Shown: piece by piece, positions 38,671 to 48,067 of the stretch | How the letters are laid out: each line of letters starts with the position of its first letter | Numbering within the stretch: the stretch's first letter is position 1 | Origin: CAVPFA01 sp963703655 | GTDB taxonomy: Bacteria > Actinomycetota > Acidimicrobiia > Acidimicrobiales > Bog-793 | Reading direction: 5' to 3' | Assembly (NCBI GenBank): GCA_963703655.1 | Contig: CAVPFA010000006.1 | Location: forward strand, 582,774 to 646,773 | Length of the DNA: 64,000 nucleotides | The notes under the pieces: generated by a model | What the model saw: only the letters and a program-made list of their open reading frames with translations | Databases searched by the model: none | Told to the model about the DNA's origin: nothing | Program-made: the position numbers and the translations under genes

Positions 38671-41145
38671 GTGGCAAGGATCATGGCAGGCGGTAGCGCC
38701 GAAACGGCCACTGCGAGTACGCACGCGCCCGGGGAAGGGCCCGGATCGGAGGCGCCTGGTCCGGAGGGGCCTGGGCCCGAGGGTCCTGGAGCCGGCCGGC
38801 CGGCTGCGGACACCCCTGCCCCGTCGAGCGGCGAATCCCTGCGCCGCTTCGGCGTCGCCGCCGGAACCTCGGAATTCCTGCTCGCCCTGTTCGTCAGTTG
38901 GGCCGCGCTCCACCCTGGGCGGGGCGTGCTCACCGAGCACGTCGACGACATCGCCAAGCTCGCTGCTGCCGCGACTGCGGCGGCCAGCTGCTTTTGGTTC
39001 GGTCGTCGTGCGGCGCCTTCGTTGCGGCCGGCGTGGAGGTGGATCGGCGCCTCTGCCACCTCCTGGGCCATCGGGGAGGCTATCGTCACCGGGTACCGTT
39101 TCGCGGGAACGGGGGCGGTGCCCTTCCCTTCGGCGGCTGATGTGGGCTTCCTCGCCGCGCTGCCGTTCGCCGCGATAGGGATATTGATGTTCCCCTCGGC
39201 GTCGATGGCCGGCGTCTCGCGTGCACGCATGCTCCTCGACGGCGTCATCGTGGCCGGTTCGCTCCTCATCGTGAGCTGGACCACTGCGCTCGGCACGGTG
39301 TACTACGCCGGATCGGGCAGCGTCTTCTCCCAGGCGGTCGGCCTCGCCTACCCGATCGGCGACGTGATCGTGGCCACGGTCGGCATCAGCGTCCTCGCAC
39401 GAGGTCGCGGGCGCCAGCGCGTCCCCGCCAGGTTGGTCGTAGCCGGCCTGCTCTGCCTCACCCTGACCGACACCAGCCTCGCCTATCTCGCCCATCTCAG
39501 CTCGTTCCGGTACGACATTCTGGTCGACGCCGGCCGCGTCGCTGCCTTCCTGCTGATCGCCCTCGCCCTCTGGTGGCCAGTCGGTGGGACCACCATCGCC
39601 CGGGAAGAGGCCGAGGGCCCTTCGCCGTGGCAGGTCGCGCTCCCCTACTTCTTCCTCGCCGTCGCGATCATCGCGGCCGTCGTAGGGCACGGGCAATCGG
39701 GCCGGTCCTACCGGTTGGTGATCGTCGCCGGGCTGTGCGTCGTCGCCGCCGTTCTCGCGCGGCAGATCCTCACCTTGGTCGAGAATCTCCGCCTGACAGG
39801 CCAGATGCAGAACGCCGTGACCACGCTCCGGGCCAACCAGGTTGAGCTAGTCCATTATGCACTTCACGACTCGCTGACCGAGCTGCCGAATCGGGTGCTG
39901 TTCGGGGATCGGATCGAGCACGCTCTCGCGAGGCGCGCATCACCGACTCGACGCGTCGCCGTGCTGCTATCAGATCTCGACAGCTTCAAGGACGTCAACG
40001 ACACCCTCGGCCACTCCGCCGGCGACGAAGTCCTCGTCGCGGCCGCCGACCGCCTGAGCTCTTGCGTCCGCCCTGGTGACACGGTCGCAAGGATCGGCGG
40101 TGACGAGTTCGCGATCCTCATCGAAGATGCCTCGAGTGTGGACGAGGTTGCGTCGGTCGCGGCACGGGTCTGCTCTGCGATGCGGACCCCCTTCACCGTT
40201 GCCGGGCGGGATTTCATCGTGCACGCGAGCGTCGGCATCGCGATGGGCAACCAACGCGATGCCCGCAGCGACGAACTGCTCCGGGACGCCGACGTCGCGT
40301 TGTACGCCGCCAAGGACGCCGGCGGCGACGACTACATGTTCTTCGAGCCGCGCCTCGGCAAGGCATACGTCGACCGCCTCGGCCTCCAGGCAGAGCTCGC
40401 CGCAGCCCTTGACAAGGGTCAGCTTTTTGTCGAGTACCAGCCGGTCGTCGAGCTTGGTTCGGGACACACTGTCGGGGTTGAGGCACTGCTCCGGTGGCGG
40501 CACCCTCGTCGGGGCGTATTGGAACCAGTGGACTTCCTCCCGGTCGCGGAAAGCTCGGGCATCGTGGTCCAAATCGGCGCTTGGGCACTCGAGGAGGCGC
40601 TCAGGCAGCTCCGGGTCTGGAGAGACCAGATCCCAGCCGCTGAGCATCTTTGGACCGCGGTCAACGTCTCCGCTCGCCAGCTTGCGGGCGGCGACCTCGT
40701 CGGTGCCGTCTCGAAGGCCATCAGCTCGAGCGGGATCGAGCCGGAGGCGCTCCACATCGAACTGACCGAAAGCGCCGTGATCGACCAGGTCGACTGGTCG
40801 TTGGTCGTTCTCGGGGATCTGAAGGACCTCGGGGTGAAGTTGGAGATCGACGACTTCGGCACGGGCTACTCGTCACTCGCCTATCTGAAGCAACTGCCGA
40901 TCGACGGGGTGAAAATCGACCGAGTCTTCGTGGACGGGCTGGGCGCGGATGGCCGCGACGCGGTGATCGTCGAGGCGGTCGTGTCCTTGGCGCACGCCCT
41001 GCAGCTAAAGGTCGCGGCCGAAGGGGTCGAAACTAGTCGGCAGGTCGAGTGGCTGAGAACCCTTGGCTGTGATTATGGGCAGGGCTTCTACTGGAGCATT
41101 CCGCTCCCGGCGGCCGGACTGGAGATGTGGCTGGGCGGTAAATGA
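38671..41145 (+). CDS. membrane-bound GGDEF-EAL cyclic-di-GMP protein
   Basis: Bifunctional-looking c-di-GMP protein. A glycine/proline repeat (GPGPEGPG, residues about 25-45) leads into roughly eight or more membrane helices (about 65-350), then a short helical linker, a GGDEF domain (GGDEF near residue 475, with an intact LSDLDSFKDVNDTLGH block) and an EAL domain (EALLRW near 603, ELTESAVI, DDFGTGYSSLAYL). Both catalytic motifs are intact, so synthesis and hydrolysis are possible. The GTG at 38,671 has an AGGGAG site upstream; a TTG at 38,638 and an ATG at 38,683 are alternatives. The membrane part suggests control by an extracellular or membrane signal. Confidence 0.9.
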   Translation: MARIMAGGSAETATASTHAPGEGPGSEAPGPEGPGPEGPGAGRPAADTPAPSSGESLRRFGVAAGTSEFLLALFVSWAALHPGRGVLTEHVDDIAKLAAAATAAASCFWFGRRAAPSLRPAWRWIGASATSWAIGEAIVTGYRFAGTGAVPFPSAADVGFLAALPFAAIGILMFPSASMAGVSRARMLLDGVIVAGSLLIVSWTTALGTVYYAGSGSVFSQAVGLAYPIGDVIVATVGISVLARGRGRQRVPARLVVAGLLCLTLTDTSLAYLAHLSSFRYDILVDAGRVAAFLLIALALWWPVGGTTIAREEAEGPSPWQVALPYFFLAVAIIAAVVGHGQSGRSYRLVIVAGLCVVAAVLARQILTLVENLRLTGQMQNAVTTLRANQVELVHYALHDSLTELPNRVLFGDRIEHALARRASPTRRVAVLLSDLDSFKDVNDTLGHSAGDEVLVAAADRLSSCVRPGDTVARIGGDEFAILIEDASSVDEVASVAARVCSAMRTPFTVAGRDFIVHASVGIAMGNQRDARSDELLRDADVALYAAKDAGGDDYMFFEPRLGKAYVDRLGLQAELAAALDKGQLFVEYQPVVELGSGHTVGVEALLRWRHPRRGVLEPVDFLPVAESSGIVVQIGAWALEEALRQLRVWRDQIPAAEHLWTAVNVSARQLAGGDLVGAVSKAISSSGIEPEALHIELTESAVIDQVDWSLVVLGDLKDLGVKLEIDDFGTGYSSLAYLKQLPIDGVKIDRVFVDGLGADGRDAVIVEAVVSLAHALQLKVAAEGVETSRQVEWLRTLGCDYGQGFYWSIPLPAAGLEMWLGGK

Positions 41146-41274
41146 GCTAGGGCGGGCGGCAGAGACCCAATCTCATCGAAAGCCAGTCTCAGCGGCCCAA
41201 GTCAGGCTACCGTTTCTTCAGCCAAAGAAGTGCTGAATCGTCCAAGCGAACGACCGGATTGGGGATGGGCAACG

Positions 41275-41952
41275 ATGATCTGTGCTCAATGTGAAGGTGC
41301 AATCCCAGAAGGCGCCGGCGAATGTCCACATTGTGGTGCTCTTGTGGTGATCGCCGAGACCATGACGGCGGACACCACGGCCACCGACACGACAGCTATG
41401 CCCGCCCCCGCCGGGGCCTGGCCAGCCGCCGAGGAAAGCGGGCCGGCAGCTGCGGGAGCCGGGCCCGTCGGGGCCGGGGCCGGGCCGGCCGCGGCCGTCT
41501 CGACACCGGGCGGTTCTACGCCGTTCAAATTCGAGGCGAGCAGGTGGAGTCAGGCGGATCGGATTGCGGGAGGGGCCTCAGTCGTGGTCTTCATCTCGCT
41601 TTTCCTGCCTTGGTTCAGCTTCCACTACATCATCGGATCCGTGTCGATCAGCGGACTTACGACGCACGGGTACCTCTATATCGTGCTCCTCGTTTGCCTC
41701 GCGATCTTTGCCTATCTGATCGCTCGAGCGGGCTTCGCGCAGATGCCCTTCAAATTGCCCATGGCACACGAACCTGCGCTCTTGATCGCGACTGTGGTCA
41801 ACCTCGCGCTCGTCCTCATCGGGCTCATCGACAAGCCAGCCTTCTGGGGTTGGAGCTACGGCGGGTTCGTCGCCTTGGTCGCGGCCGTGGTCGCGGCCGC
41901 TCCCATCGGGCTTCCGGCCATCCAGGCGCGTAACAAGCCCGCCAACAAGTAA
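41275..41952 (+). CDS. zinc-ribbon membrane protein of unknown function
   Basis: Begins with a zinc ribbon (CAQCEGAIPEGAGECPHCGA, four cysteines), then an alanine/glycine/proline-rich linker of about 60 residues and four membrane helices (SVVVFISLFLPWFSF, YLYIVLLVCLAIFAYL, ALLIATVVNLALVLIG, FVALVAAVVAAAPIG). Such ribbon-plus-membrane proteins are common in actinobacteria, without assigned function. The ATG at 41,275 places the ribbon at the extreme N-terminus, as usual; an upstream GTG at 41,230 is in frame. 225 residues. Confidence 0.75.
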   Translation: MICAQCEGAIPEGAGECPHCGALVVIAETMTADTTATDTTAMPAPAGAWPAAEESGPAAAGAGPVGAGAGPAAAVSTPGGSTPFKFEASRWSQADRIAGGASVVVFISLFLPWFSFHYIIGSVSISGLTTHGYLYIVLLVCLAIFAYLIARAGFAQMPFKLPMAHEPALLIATVVNLALVLIGLIDKPAFWGWSYGGFVALVAAVVAAAPIGLPAIQARNKPANK

Positions 41953-42053
41953 CAAGCGAAGCCGTTGCGGAGAGCTTTTCGGCTGCCGGGGCTCTGCCGT
42001 GTCCACATGGGCTACCATCTTGTTCCGGCAGGTCCGCTGCGAGGAGCGAAGTC

Positions 42054-43082
42054 ATGGGTCTAGGGCGCAACATCGCAACTGCGACGGTGGCGGTTGTGTG
42101 CGGCCTCGCATTGGCGGCGTGCGGCGAGCAAATCGCTGCGCACGTGGACGCAGCAGACTCTGTACATTCCGCCTTTACCAGCCTCGTCAACAGCCCAACG
42201 ACGCGACTGGTGATCACCGGCCAGAATCTTCCCGGACGAGCAAGCATCGTTGACGGCAGCTTCTCTCTCGTGGTCACGGCCTCAAAGGAGAACGGCGCCG
42301 GCTCTGCCTCTTACGGGGCGGTGGATATTTCCGTTTATCATCAATCCACCAACCTGGTCGACCTGCGCGAGCTCAAAGGGTCGGCCTATCTCCGTGTGGA
42401 TGTCAGAGACCTTTCCGCATTTGAAAGCCCCGGCAGTTACGCGAAGATCTTGTCGGCAGCCGACGAACTGGCAGGCCATAGGCCTGGGCTCGGGTTCGTC
42501 CACGACATCTTGGTGGGCAAATGGGTCGGTATCTCGAGCAAGACGCTCGTCGCGTTGGAGCATCAGCTGACCCATTCGATAACGGGTTCGATACCAGGCG
42601 TTTCGATACCGACCCCGAACCTGCAAAAGGCGGCCCAACTGAGGGCCACCGCCATGGCGTCGCTGACGCAGTCAATTCAGACTTGGTTGAGCATTCACCA
42701 GGTGGGCGCCGGCGAGTACTCCCTCAGCCTTCCCGTTCGACCATTCGTCGAATCCTTCCTCCATAAGATCTCCAAACCTTTGGCTGCCTACCTGAACGAT
42801 CCACTTGTCTCCCCGGCAGCGCTCTCCGGGGACGTGGACAAGATACCGTCGAGCCTTTCGGTTCATGCGAACGTGTGGGTCAAGAATGGATCGATGAGCA
42901 AGCTACAGATCTTCATCCCCCACTCCAGCGCTTCTGTCCTGATCGGTGTCTCGCATCCAGCCGCAGCGGTGGAAGTTCCCAACGGCGCCACGATGCTGAG
43001 CCAGAGCAGCCTCACAGAACTGATCGCGACGGCGGAAGCGGGCGCCTTGTCGGCCACCGGCGGTTTGTTCAAAACCCCCTAG
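42054..43082 (+). CDS. lipoprotein of unknown function
   Basis: Secreted lipoprotein: the N-terminal signal ends in the lipobox LAAC with the lipidated cysteine at residue 23. The mature part, of about 320 residues, has alternating strands and a central YLRVDVRDLSAF segment, reminiscent of LppX/LprG-type lipid-carrying lipoproteins of mycobacteria, though this match is only in general pattern. The ATG at 42,054 has an AGGAGCG site upstream. It follows the zinc-ribbon membrane protein on the same strand by about 100 bases and may be co-transcribed. Confidence 0.75.
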   Translation: MGLGRNIATATVAVVCGLALAACGEQIAAHVDAADSVHSAFTSLVNSPTTRLVITGQNLPGRASIVDGSFSLVVTASKENGAGSASYGAVDISVYHQSTNLVDLRELKGSAYLRVDVRDLSAFESPGSYAKILSAADELAGHRPGLGFVHDILVGKWVGISSKTLVALEHQLTHSITGSIPGVSIPTPNLQKAAQLRATAMASLTQSIQTWLSIHQVGAGEYSLSLPVRPFVESFLHKISKPLAAYLNDPLVSPAALSGDVDKIPSSLSVHANVWVKNGSMSKLQIFIPHSSASVLIGVSHPAAAVEVPNGATMLSQSSLTELIATAEAGALSATGGLFKTP

Positions 43083-43104
43083 ACGAGCCGATTCTCGGGA
43101 CAGC

Positions 43105-43998
43105 TCAGTAGCGAACCGGGGTCGCATAGCGGGGATCGTCGTGGGCGTCCCAGTACGACTGCCTCAACGTCGACGTGATCTTGCCCGGCGCACCGTCTGC
43201 GACCGGCCGGCCCTCCAGAGTCGTGACGGGCATTACACCGCCGGCGGTGCTCGTGAGGAACAGCTCGTCGGCCTCCCGTACCTGTCGTGCCGTCACCACG
43301 CCCTCGCGGACGGCGATCCCTACTTGTCCCGCGAGCTCGATAACGGTCCTGCGGGTTATACCGAGAAGCACGTCGCGAGCCGGTGTCGCAAGTGACCCAT
43401 CCTTCACGACGAACAGGTTGTAGCCCGGGCCCTCGGTGACATTCCCCTCCCGATCGACCAACACCGCATGGAGAGCACCGGCGTCGAAAGCTTCGAACAG
43501 CCCTCTGGTCATATCTCCCCAGTGGAAGTTCTTAACCGTGGGGTCGATTGACCTTTGAGATATCCGCTCGACCGAGCTGACGATCAGATGCAGCCCCCCG
43601 TGTTCCTGCTGTGCGGGTGAGGAGACCCAGACGTAGGGGATCGCATAGGCGTAGAAACGGTTCTCGAACTCGCGCGGATCTCGGGACACGACCAGACCCC
43701 GCGTGACGATCATCTCGACGTAGGACTCTCGGAGCCCCGACAGTCTGACCAACTGCTCCAGAACCTCGGCCACGCCATCGCGCCCGAGCGGGAGGGACAT
43801 GCGGAGCTCGCGAATCCCTCTTTCGAAGCGTTCCAAGTGATCCGCAAGTCGAAAGAACTTGCCTCCCCAGACGCTCACGACATCGTAGGTGCAGTCCGAG
43901 CGCGAGAAGCCCGCGTCGAGAATTGGGACAGACGCCTTCGCGATCGGCACGTAGGCGTGGTCGACGTAGGCGGCGCCGGCGGCAAATCTGTTCGCCAT
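43105..43998 (-). CDS. class IV aminotransferase
   Basis: PLP enzyme of the branched-chain/D-amino-acid aminotransferase and aminodeoxychorismate lyase fold (class IV). The PLP lysine is in TVKNFHWGDMTRGLFEA; EGPGYNLFVV and the LTSTAGGVMPV block near the C-terminus fit the family. The length of 297 residues is normal. The KNFHWGD pattern recalls R-selective amine transaminases, but substrate class cannot be decided from this alone. It is convergent with the lipoprotein gene, 23 bases away. Confidence 0.85.
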   Translation of the reverse strand: MANRFAAGAAYVDHAYVPIAKASVPILDAGFSRSDCTYDVVSVWGGKFFRLADHLERFERGIRELRMSLPLGRDGVAEVLEQLVRLSGLRESYVEMIVTRGLVVSRDPREFENRFYAYAIPYVWVSSPAQQEHGGLHLIVSSVERISQRSIDPTVKNFHWGDMTRGLFEAFDAGALHAVLVDREGNVTEGPGYNLFVVKDGSLATPARDVLLGITRRTVIELAGQVGIAVREGVVTARQVREADELFLTSTAGGVMPVTTLEGRPVADGAPGKITSTLRQSYWDAHDDPRYATPVRY

Positions 43999-44189
43999 CG
44001 CTGTCTCCTCTCAAGACTCCGACCGTTTCGCCTGCGACAGCGAGTAGGTAGGTTGTGGCTTTCGGGCCGTAGCCGGCATCAGTGGAGCGGGGCTGCTGGC
44101 GCGGGCTGCGCCCGAAGAACACCAGGCTACGCGTGAGCAACGGCTGTGACCACCTTGCGCCCGGCCGCGGCCAAAGGAGCTGACACCCG

Positions 44190-45350
44190 ATGGACTTCGA
44201 GCTGACCGACGACCAGAAGGAGTTCCGGCGCGTCCTTCGGAGCTTTGCCGACAAGGAGATACGGCCAGTCGCCCGCGAGATGGAGCTCGCAGGCACCTAT
44301 CCGGACGCGATCGTGGAGCGTCTCAAGGAGATGGGCCTGTTCGGCATGACGATCCCGGCGGACTACGGCGGACTTGGCCTCGACTCGGTATCGCTCACCC
44401 TCGTGTTCGAGGAGCTCTCGCGGGCATGGATGGGGGTGGCGGGAATCCTCGGCACCCACTCGCTTGCGTGCCGGATGATCGCGATCCACGGGACGGAGGA
44501 CCAGCGCCAGCGCTACTTGCCGGACCTCGCCAGCGGACGAAGGCGAACGGGGATCGCCCTCACAGAGCCGGGAGCCGGTTCTGACCTGCAGGGCATCGAG
44601 ACAAGGGCGCGGCGCATGGGCGACGAGTACGTCGTGCAAGGACGCAAGATGTGGATCACGAATGCCCGCCATGCGGACCCGCTTCCGGTGCTGGCGAAGA
44701 CCGGCGCCGGCGCCGGACCCAGGCGCCGGGAAATGAGCGTGCTGCTCGTGGACACCGACAGCCCCGGCTACGAGGTCACCCGGGATCTCGGCAAGCTCGG
44801 CTACAAGGGCCCGGAGACCTGCGAGGTGCTGCTCGACGACGTCAGAGTCCGAGCCGACAACCTCCTCGGCGGCAAGGAGGGCGAGGGCTTGCACCAGGTT
44901 CTCTCCTCTCTCGAGATCGGCCGAGTCAACATCGCCGCGCGAAGCGTCGGAATAGCCCAGGCTGCGCTCGACGCAGCACTTGGCTACTCGGTCCAGCGTG
45001 AGGCATTTGGCCGAAAGATCTCGGAGTTCCAAGCCATTCAGATGAAGCTGGCGGACATGGCGACTGAGGTGCAGGCTGCCAGGCTGCTCACCTGGTGGGC
45101 CGCCGATCGGATCGACAGCGGGCAGCGGTCGGACACCGAGACGGGGATGGCCAAGCTCTTCGCCTCCGAGGTCGCCATCCGTTCGGCGCTCGAGGCGATG
45201 CGTGTTCACGGCGCCTACGGGTACTCGACCGAGCTCGACATAGAGCGGCTGTATCGCGACGCCCCGCTCATGGCGATCGGCGAGGGGACCAACGACATCT
45301 TGAGGACCGTCATCGCGCGGAACCTCCTCAAAAAGCTCTCGGATCCCTGA
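44190..45350 (+). CDS. acyl-CoA dehydrogenase
   Basis: FAD enzyme catalysing the first step of acyl-CoA beta-oxidation or of branched-chain/aromatic acid catabolism. It has the TEPGAGSDLQGI signature, the MWITNARHADP strand, QREAFGRKISEFQAIQMKLADM and a C-terminal IGEGTNDILR carrying the likely catalytic glutamate. The length of 386 residues is typical. Chain length or substrate cannot be inferred. It is followed by SixA on the same strand with a 16-base gap. Confidence 0.92.
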   Translation: MDFELTDDQKEFRRVLRSFADKEIRPVAREMELAGTYPDAIVERLKEMGLFGMTIPADYGGLGLDSVSLTLVFEELSRAWMGVAGILGTHSLACRMIAIHGTEDQRQRYLPDLASGRRRTGIALTEPGAGSDLQGIETRARRMGDEYVVQGRKMWITNARHADPLPVLAKTGAGAGPRRREMSVLLVDTDSPGYEVTRDLGKLGYKGPETCEVLLDDVRVRADNLLGGKEGEGLHQVLSSLEIGRVNIAARSVGIAQAALDAALGYSVQREAFGRKISEFQAIQMKLADMATEVQAARLLTWWAADRIDSGQRSDTETGMAKLFASEVAIRSALEAMRVHGAYGYSTELDIERLYRDAPLMAIGEGTNDILRTVIARNLLKKLSDP

Positions 45351-45366
45351 AGCGCCGGCGGTAGCG

Positions 45367-45891
45367 TTGGTCACGTTCTTGTATCTGCTGCGACACGCCA
45401 AATCGAGTTGGGCGGATCCCGGTCTGCCCGACCATGAGCGCTCACTCGCGCCCCGCGGGGAGCAGGCGGCGCGGAGGATCGCGGGCTACATCCGCCAGGA
45501 GCGGATCCGGCCGGGCCTCGTGGTGTGCTCGACCGCGGTGCGCGCCCGCCGGACGCTCGAGATCATCGCGCCGGCCCTGGGGGAGGCGACCGCGGTTCGC
45601 CTCGAGGACCGATTGTACGGGGCCGGGGCCGAGGACCTCCTCAGTCGCCTCCGCGAGGTTCCCGATGACGTCGATGCGGTTCTGGTGGTCGGGCACAACC
45701 CGGGGCTGCAGGATTTGGCGGTCGAGCTCGCGGGCGGCGGCGATGCCCGAGCCTTGCGAAGGCTGAACGAGAAGTTCCCGACCGGCGCCCTTGCCAGCCT
45801 TACCACCCCTGGGAGATGGACCGAACTCGGCACCGGAACAGCCCGGTTGGTGTCCTTGATCCTTCCGCGTCAGCTTGGCACTGACGAGTGA
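45367..45891 (+). CDS. sixA: SixA-type histidine phosphatase
   Basis: Phosphohistidine phosphatase of the histidine phosphatase superfamily. The catalytic histidine lies in LLRHAKSSW (residue about 10), the SLAPRGEQAARRIAGYI helix follows, and the second histidine is in VVGHNPGLQDL. It is 174 residues, matching the SixA group. The start is probably the TTG at 45,367, the only in-frame start just before the catalytic strand. Role may be removal of phosphate from phosphorelay histidines; a small-molecule phosphatase is an alternative. Confidence 0.88.
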   Translation: MVTFLYLLRHAKSSWADPGLPDHERSLAPRGEQAARRIAGYIRQERIRPGLVVCSTAVRARRTLEIIAPALGEATAVRLEDRLYGAGAEDLLSRLREVPDDVDAVLVVGHNPGLQDLAVELAGGGDARALRRLNEKFPTGALASLTTPGRWTELGTGTARLVSLILPRQLGTDE

Positions 45892-45985
45892 ACCATCTGG
45901 TCTCAGGCCGGCCCGCTCGGGGCGCCTTCGGCCTGCTCCATATGCGCGCCTTTCACGACGAGGCCGAGGGGCGTAACGAGTTGAC

Positions 45986-46762
45986 CTAGGTGGTTCCCGT
46001 CGTCGTCGTCACGATTGTGATCTTGGCGCCAGGTGGCAACTCGAACAGCGAAGCCTGCGGCGAGGCCGAGTAGGTCTTGATCTCGAAGCTCGTTGCGTTC
46101 GAGGCGACCTTGACATAACCGAGAATCCCCTGCGCGGTCGTGCAGATCGTACTCGTGCCCGGAACTCCCGATGCACGGAAGTCGACGCAACTCATGGCGA
46201 ATCCGTTCACCGTCATAGTCGACGACGAGACCTTGTCGCCTGCGATACCGGCCACAAGCGCAAAATCCCTCAGGAACGTGACCCAATGCGCCGGGGTGTA
46301 GAAGTCGAAGATCTGGTTGGCCGTACGGGCGTTGGTCGTTGGGAATACCTGGCACGACCATCGCGAGCTCGACCCCGAACCGGCGGAGGACGGCGGAGAG
46401 CACGAGTACTCACCGGACGAATTCACAATGATGTCCGCGGTCACGCTGTTGCCACTAGCGCCCGATGGGGTCTCCTTGAACGCGAGGCCCTTCGGTGGCT
46501 CGACGGCGTACACGATCGTCGTCGGAGAGCCACCGGTCGTCACATACGTTGCTTCGAAAGTCGCCGCCTCGCCGGACTTCATCTTGTTCGTGAATGCGTC
46601 GATGGTGGCCTTGTTGGTACTTAGAGCGTGCGCGATCTTGCCGGCCGCCTTGATGACGCTGCACCCGGCCAAGCCGAAACCGGTCACCATGATGGCGACG
46701 GTGACGACCCCGGCCGTGCGGCGAGGGGCAACAACGGCGGCGGCTCGGTGGGTCGTGGTCAT
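45986..46762 (-). CDS. lipoprotein downstream of sigma/propeller pair
   Basis: Lipoprotein of 258 residues: signal helix VVTVAIMVTGFGLAGC with the lipidated cysteine at 34. The mature part has a serine/glycine-rich loop (PPSSAGSGSSS) and two or three cysteines that could pair. It ends in a threonine-rich tail. I recognise no domain family. It lies 24 bases downstream of the propeller protein and is the last gene of the sigma-factor cassette, so it may be a target of, or accessory to, that signalling unit. Confidence 0.7.
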   Translation of the reverse strand: MTTTHRAAAVVAPRRTAGVVTVAIMVTGFGLAGCSVIKAAGKIAHALSTNKATIDAFTNKMKSGEAATFEATYVTTGGSPTTIVYAVEPPKGLAFKETPSGASGNSVTADIIVNSSGEYSCSPPSSAGSGSSSRWSCQVFPTTNARTANQIFDFYTPAHWVTFLRDFALVAGIAGDKVSSSTMTVNGFAMSCVDFRASGVPGTSTICTTAQGILGYVKVASNATSFEIKTYSASPQASLFELPPGAKITIVTTTTGTT

Positions 46763-46786
46763 CGCATGCCTGGCCCTTCCTTGCTC

Positions 46787-48067
46787 TCAAGTCCCTAACG
46801 CGATCACCTTCGAATTATCCCCCACCCAAGCCCTTGTACCGCTCGCGACCAACGAATCGTACCCCCCAGAATCACCGATCCGAAGAACCGCGCCGATGAA
46901 CGTGTCTGTCCGAGGGTCGATGCGACCTACCCCGCCCGGCATGGAGGAGTCGGGATCGTAGACGACCGACGAGCTGGAGCCCGTCCGGAACAGCACCCAT
47001 ACGAGGCCGCCGACACCCTCCAAGATCGTGCCGCTCGCCCTCGTGACAGCGAAGATGTCCTCGAGCGAGCCCGTTCTCGGGTTGACGCGTGCGATCTCGG
47101 TACCATTGCTGAAGCTGACCCACAGAGCTCCCGCCTCGGTCGTGATCCCCGCCGGACCTCCGGAGTTGTACAGCGGGAGCGTCGGCGAGCTCGGCGTCTG
47201 CAGGACGATCGAGGAACGCATCGTCGAGGGATCGATCTTCCACACCCGGCCGTAGGGTACGGCGGACGTGACCCACACCGACCCGAGGCCGTAAACGGGC
47301 GCGCCCATCTGCTCCGAGGTCGCGACAACTGCCGGAAGGAACGTTCCCGTTCTGGGGTCGAAGGGCCGAAGCTCGTCACCGTTGCGGTAGACGTCGATCC
47401 ACAGCAATCCGGAACCAGCCGTCATGGCCGACGGCTGTCCCGGGGCCTTGAATGTCCTGATGACTCTGTTCGTTCGCGGGTCGATCTCGTAGAGGATTCC
47501 TCCGCTGCTGCCCAGCTGGCCAGAACTGACCCAGATCGCTCCTGCCAGGGCTGCGACTCCGGCCTCCTCACTGGCCTCAGGAGCGGCGATGCGGGCGATT
47601 GTTCGTCCGGATCCGGGATCGACCCGGCTTACCGCTCCCTCTCCGGTCACCCACAGCGAGCCGTGTGCCAGCGTCATCGAGACGACCCCAGCAGGCACCC
47701 TGGCCCGCCAAAGAAGGCGCAAGCCCGTCGCACCGGGACCAGGGGTTGTCGTCGGATGGGTCAGCGCGGTTCCGGTTTTTCGACCGGAAGGTCCAAGATG
47801 GAGGAGTCTTGGGATTGGCAGGACGAAGATCAATACGACGACGGCGGCCAGCAGCAGAGTCGCGAGCGATCTGCGCAGCCTTGAAGGTCTCCGCGTGCCT
47901 CCAAGTCGCGCCGAGAGCGCCTTGTGCCAGGGCTCGCTCGGTGAAGCCCCCGCGTACCTCGCCATGGCCTGCTCGTAAATTGCCTCGGCTGCGCTCGAGC
48001 CGACCTCGGGCGAAGGCCATTGTTTCATCGGGTTCAGTTCGGCGAGCAACTCGTCAATGTCGTTCAT
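46787..48067 (-). CDS. membrane-anchored beta-propeller protein, probable anti-sigma partner
   Basis: An N-terminal cytoplasmic region of about 65 residues is followed by one membrane helix (LATLLLAAVVVLIFVLPI, residues about 66-83) and an extracellular domain with repeated blocks of the type GSLWVT...VDPGSGRTIARI, GAIWVSS...IDPRTNRVIRT and GALWVSF...VNPRTGSLEDI. Such repeats form a beta-propeller like virginiamycin B lyase. The ATG at 48,067 overlaps the sigma factor stop by 14 bases; in such pairs the second gene often encodes the anti-sigma factor. The N-terminal part has no clear zinc anti-sigma motif, so this role is inferred. 426 residues. Confidence 0.75.
   Translation of the reverse strand: MNDIDELLAELNPMKQWPSPEVGSSAAEAIYEQAMARYAGASPSEPWHKALSARLGGTRRPSRLRRSLATLLLAAVVVLIFVLPIPRLLHLGPSGRKTGTALTHPTTTPGPGATGLRLLWRARVPAGVVSMTLAHGSLWVTGEGAVSRVDPGSGRTIARIAAPEASEEAGVAALAGAIWVSSGQLGSSGGILYEIDPRTNRVIRTFKAPGQPSAMTAGSGLLWIDVYRNGDELRPFDPRTGTFLPAVVATSEQMGAPVYGLGSVWVTSAVPYGRVWKIDPSTMRSSIVLQTPSSPTLPLYNSGGPAGITTEAGALWVSFSNGTEIARVNPRTGSLEDIFAVTRASGTILEGVGGLVWVLFRTGSSSSVVYDPDSSMPGGVGRIDPRTDTFIGAVLRIGDSGGYDSLVASGTRAWVGDNSKVIALGT

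Noticed and set aside
38750..38820. Gly-Pro-Glu repeat at DNA level upstream of the GGDEF protein's helices
   Set aside because: It is in frame and encodes a flexible linker; too short and irregular to be a separate repeat element.
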